8,702 bases of DNA from Hylemonella sp. UBA2468 (GTDB lineage Bacteria > Pseudomonadota > Gammaproteobacteria > Burkholderiales > Burkholderiaceae_C). Location: positions 580 to 9,281 of the forward strand of contig DDPM01000097.1 of the NCBI GenBank assembly GCA_002342165.1, read 5' to 3'. The notes beneath the pieces were generated by a model. It made no database searches. It was not told the DNA's origin and saw only the letters and a list, made by a program, of their open reading frames with translations. Of the stretch, positions 7,630 to 8,702 are shown piece by piece. A program made the position numbers and the translations under genes. Position 1 is the stretch's first letter. Each line of letters begins with the position of its first letter.

Positions 7630-8490
7630 CTATTGTTGGATGCTTTTGACCCTAAACCATCGTACTGCTCCGCCTTTGGTGTGCATCACTACGAATTGAT
7701 GGCTTTGTAATTGATGGGTCTCACCTCTTTTGGGTACATGCCCCATTTCATGAGCTATGTAGCCCCCAATGGTGTCGAATTTTTCGTCGGTTTCTGCGTT
7801 TTCCATGTTGATTTTGAATGCATCTTTTACTTTTTCCAAGGGTGTGGAGCCATTGACTCTGTAGCTTCCGTCCGCGAGCGGGAAGATATCTCCCTCCTCT
7901 TCTTGGACGTCAAACTCGTCCTCGATTTCTCCCACAATTTGCTCCAACACATCTTCAATGGTGATGAGCCCAGCAACTCGGCCAAATTCATCGATCACGA
8001 TAGCCAAGTGGTTTCGATTTCCCCGAAAGTCACGAAGTAAATCGTTTAGGCCTTTGGTCTCAGGTACAAACACCGCTTTTCGAAGCATTGCTCGGATATT
8101 GAGTTCCGGGGCTCTTTGAAGCTTCAGCAAGTCTTTAGCCATCAACGTGCCAATGATGTTTTCGCGATCAGTTTCGTACACAGGAAATCTGGAATGACCT
8201 GTGTCAATAACCAAATGCAATAAATCATCCATGGTGGCTTGAATGTCGACCATATCCATTCGCGTTGCTGGAACCATGGCATCACCTGCGGTCATGTCGG
8301 CCATGCGAATGACGCCCTCAAGCATGAGCCGCGATTCATTCCCAATGATGTGGTTGTGTTGCGCCTCAGACAGAGCGTCTATGAGTTCATCGGTGGAGTC
8401 CGGTCCTGGATGTAGGAACTCAGCAATTTTTTTAAGAAAAGTGCGCTTGTCTTCTCTGCGTGCCACGTGCGCTTTGGGAATCTCTGTCAC
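7630..8490 (-). CDS. corC: CorC/YbeX family protein with CBS-domain pair
   Basis: Soluble CBS-pair protein of the HlyC/CorC family, long described as a magnesium/cobalt efflux factor; in E. coli the orthologue YbeX has also been linked to ribosome metabolism. The 286-residue length fits (E. coli 292). An N-terminal stretch includes EFLHPGPDST (24-33) and RMADMTAGDAMVPATRMDM (62-80), followed by two CBS domains (about 70-125 and 133-190, the latter with IVIDEFGRVAGLITIEDVLE) and a C-terminal transporter-associated domain from about 205 with DGSYRVNGSTPLE and DTIGGYIAHEMGHVP. The start is GTG 8490: an in-frame TGA lies directly before it and the next in-frame ATG is inside the conserved region. 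The Shine-Dalgarno is poor. It leads the gene run and neighbours lnt, as in the E. coli ybeZ-ybeY-ybeX-lnt operon. Confidence 0.93.
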   Translation of the reverse strand: MTEIPKAHVARREDKRTFLKKIAEFLHPGPDSTDELIDALSEAQHNHIIGNESRLMLEGVIRMADMTAGDAMVPATRMDMVDIQATMDDLLHLVIDTGHSRFPVYETDRENIIGTLMAKDLLKLQRAPELNIRAMLRKAVFVPETKGLNDLLRDFRGNRNHLAIVIDEFGRVAGLITIEDVLEQIVGEIEDEFDVQEEEGDIFPLADGSYRVNGSTPLEKVKDAFKINMENAETDEKFDTIGGYIAHEMGHVPKRGETHQLQSHQFVVMHTKGGAVRWFRVKSIQQ

Positions 8491-8573
8491 TCAAGTCTTG
8501 GCGATGAAGCCTTTGTTTAGCAAACCAAAGCATATCCCATTGCTGATCCAAAAGTGATGAGACTCATAAATAG
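8491..8573 (-). other. Spacer between the rRNA terminator and corC
   Basis: This 83-nt spacer must contain any dedicated promoter for the corC-to-ygjP run, since the rRNA terminator lies just upstream. I could not find a good -35/-10 pair: TATGCT is the best -10 candidate but has no acceptable -35 at 16-18 nt. A 16-codon open frame (8517-8567, MSLITFGSAMGYALVC) has no Shine-Dalgarno and is probably chance. An imperfect hairpin (CTTTG/CAAAG arms) lies in its second half. Confidence 0.4.
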
Positions 8574-8604
8574 AAAAAGCCCGATCCAGGTGGATCGGGC
8601 TTTT
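8574..8604 (-). terminator. Intrinsic terminator of the rRNA operon
   Basis: On the minus strand, nine bases GCCCGATCC pair perfectly with GGATCGGGC around a 4-base loop (stem 8579-8600), followed by TTTTT (8578-8574). It begins about 13 nt beyond the 5S 3' end, where an rrn operon terminator belongs. AAAA precedes the stem, so the plus-strand copy also has a T-run and the element could act in both directions, though no plus-strand gene is seen here. Confidence 0.92.
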
Positions 8605-8613
8605 GCAATAAGA

Positions 8614-8702
8614 GCCTGACGATGTCCTACTTTCACACGGGAATCCGCACTATCATCGGCGCTGAAGCGTTTCACTGTCCTGTTCGGGATGGGAAGGAGT
8701 GG
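8614..8702 (-). rRNA. rrf: 5S ribosomal RNA, 3' portion (5' end beyond the window)
   Basis: The reverse complement reads through conserved 5S elements: TTCCCATCCCGAACAGGA and AGTGAAACG (loops B and C region), GCGCCGATGATAGTGCGG (helix IV-V region), GTGTGAAAGTAGG, and ends CATCGTCAGGC, which would form helix I with the missing 5' end. About 89 of an expected 115 or so nucleotides are present. The sequence type is betaproteobacterial. The exact 3' end could be 1-2 nt further, near 8612. It marks the end of an rrn operon on the minus strand; 23S would lie beyond the window. Confidence 0.96.

Noticed and set aside
8517..8567. Leader peptide MSLITFGSAMGYALVC upstream of corC
   Set aside because: It has no Shine-Dalgarno, starts right after the terminator T-run, and shows no run of regulatory codons or attenuator structure; 16 codons are easily open by chance.
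1..8702. Mobile element, CRISPR, toxin-antitoxin, defence or biosynthetic system
   Set aside because: All coding space is filled by recognisable housekeeping genes; no transposase, integrase, array of repeats or unknown gene cluster remains unexplained.

Overview
The window looks like a housekeeping segment of a betaproteobacterial chromosome, most likely order Burkholderiales and probably Comamonadaceae-like. Three things point there: the 5S rRNA sequence, the gene order corC-lnt-glyQ-glyS-gmhB-plsC, and the close family resemblance of the proteins. Genus cannot be fixed from the sequence alone. Every gene I can support lies on the minus strand, so transcription runs from high to low coordinates.

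In the direction of transcription, the window opens with the 3' part of a 5S rRNA (8614-8702, cut by the window edge) and a clean intrinsic terminator (8574-8604) that closes the rRNA operon. After about 80 nt comes a tightly packed run of seven genes: corC (CBS-domain protein of the CorC/YbeX family), lnt (apolipoprotein N-acyltransferase), glyQ and glyS (the two subunits of glycyl-tRNA synthetase, overlapping by 4 nt as ATGA), gmhB (heptose bisphosphate phosphatase for LPS core), plsC (1-acyl-glycerol-3-phosphate acyltransferase) and a YgjP-like zinc metalloprotease. Gaps within the run are 53, 8, -4, 24, 33 and 19 nt, so it probably forms one transcription unit. A 204-nt gap then separates it from the 5' part of a beta-class carbonic anhydrase gene (1-392, cut by the window start). 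That gene has its own good ribosome binding site and a possible promoter with an overlapping inverted repeat.

Functionally, the run mixes cell-envelope building (lipoprotein acylation, phosphatidic acid synthesis, LPS heptose supply) with translation (glycine charging, and CorC/YbeX, which has been linked to ribosome metabolism in E. coli). The carbonic anhydrase would supply bicarbonate to carboxylases.

I see no mobile element, CRISPR array, tRNA, prophage or defence gene, and no convincing undescribed system. Points worth a second look are modest: an rRNA operon where ybeZ-ybeY often precede corC, a drop in GC across corC-lnt relative to the downstream genes, the inverted repeat upstream of can, and weak translation signals through most of the run.
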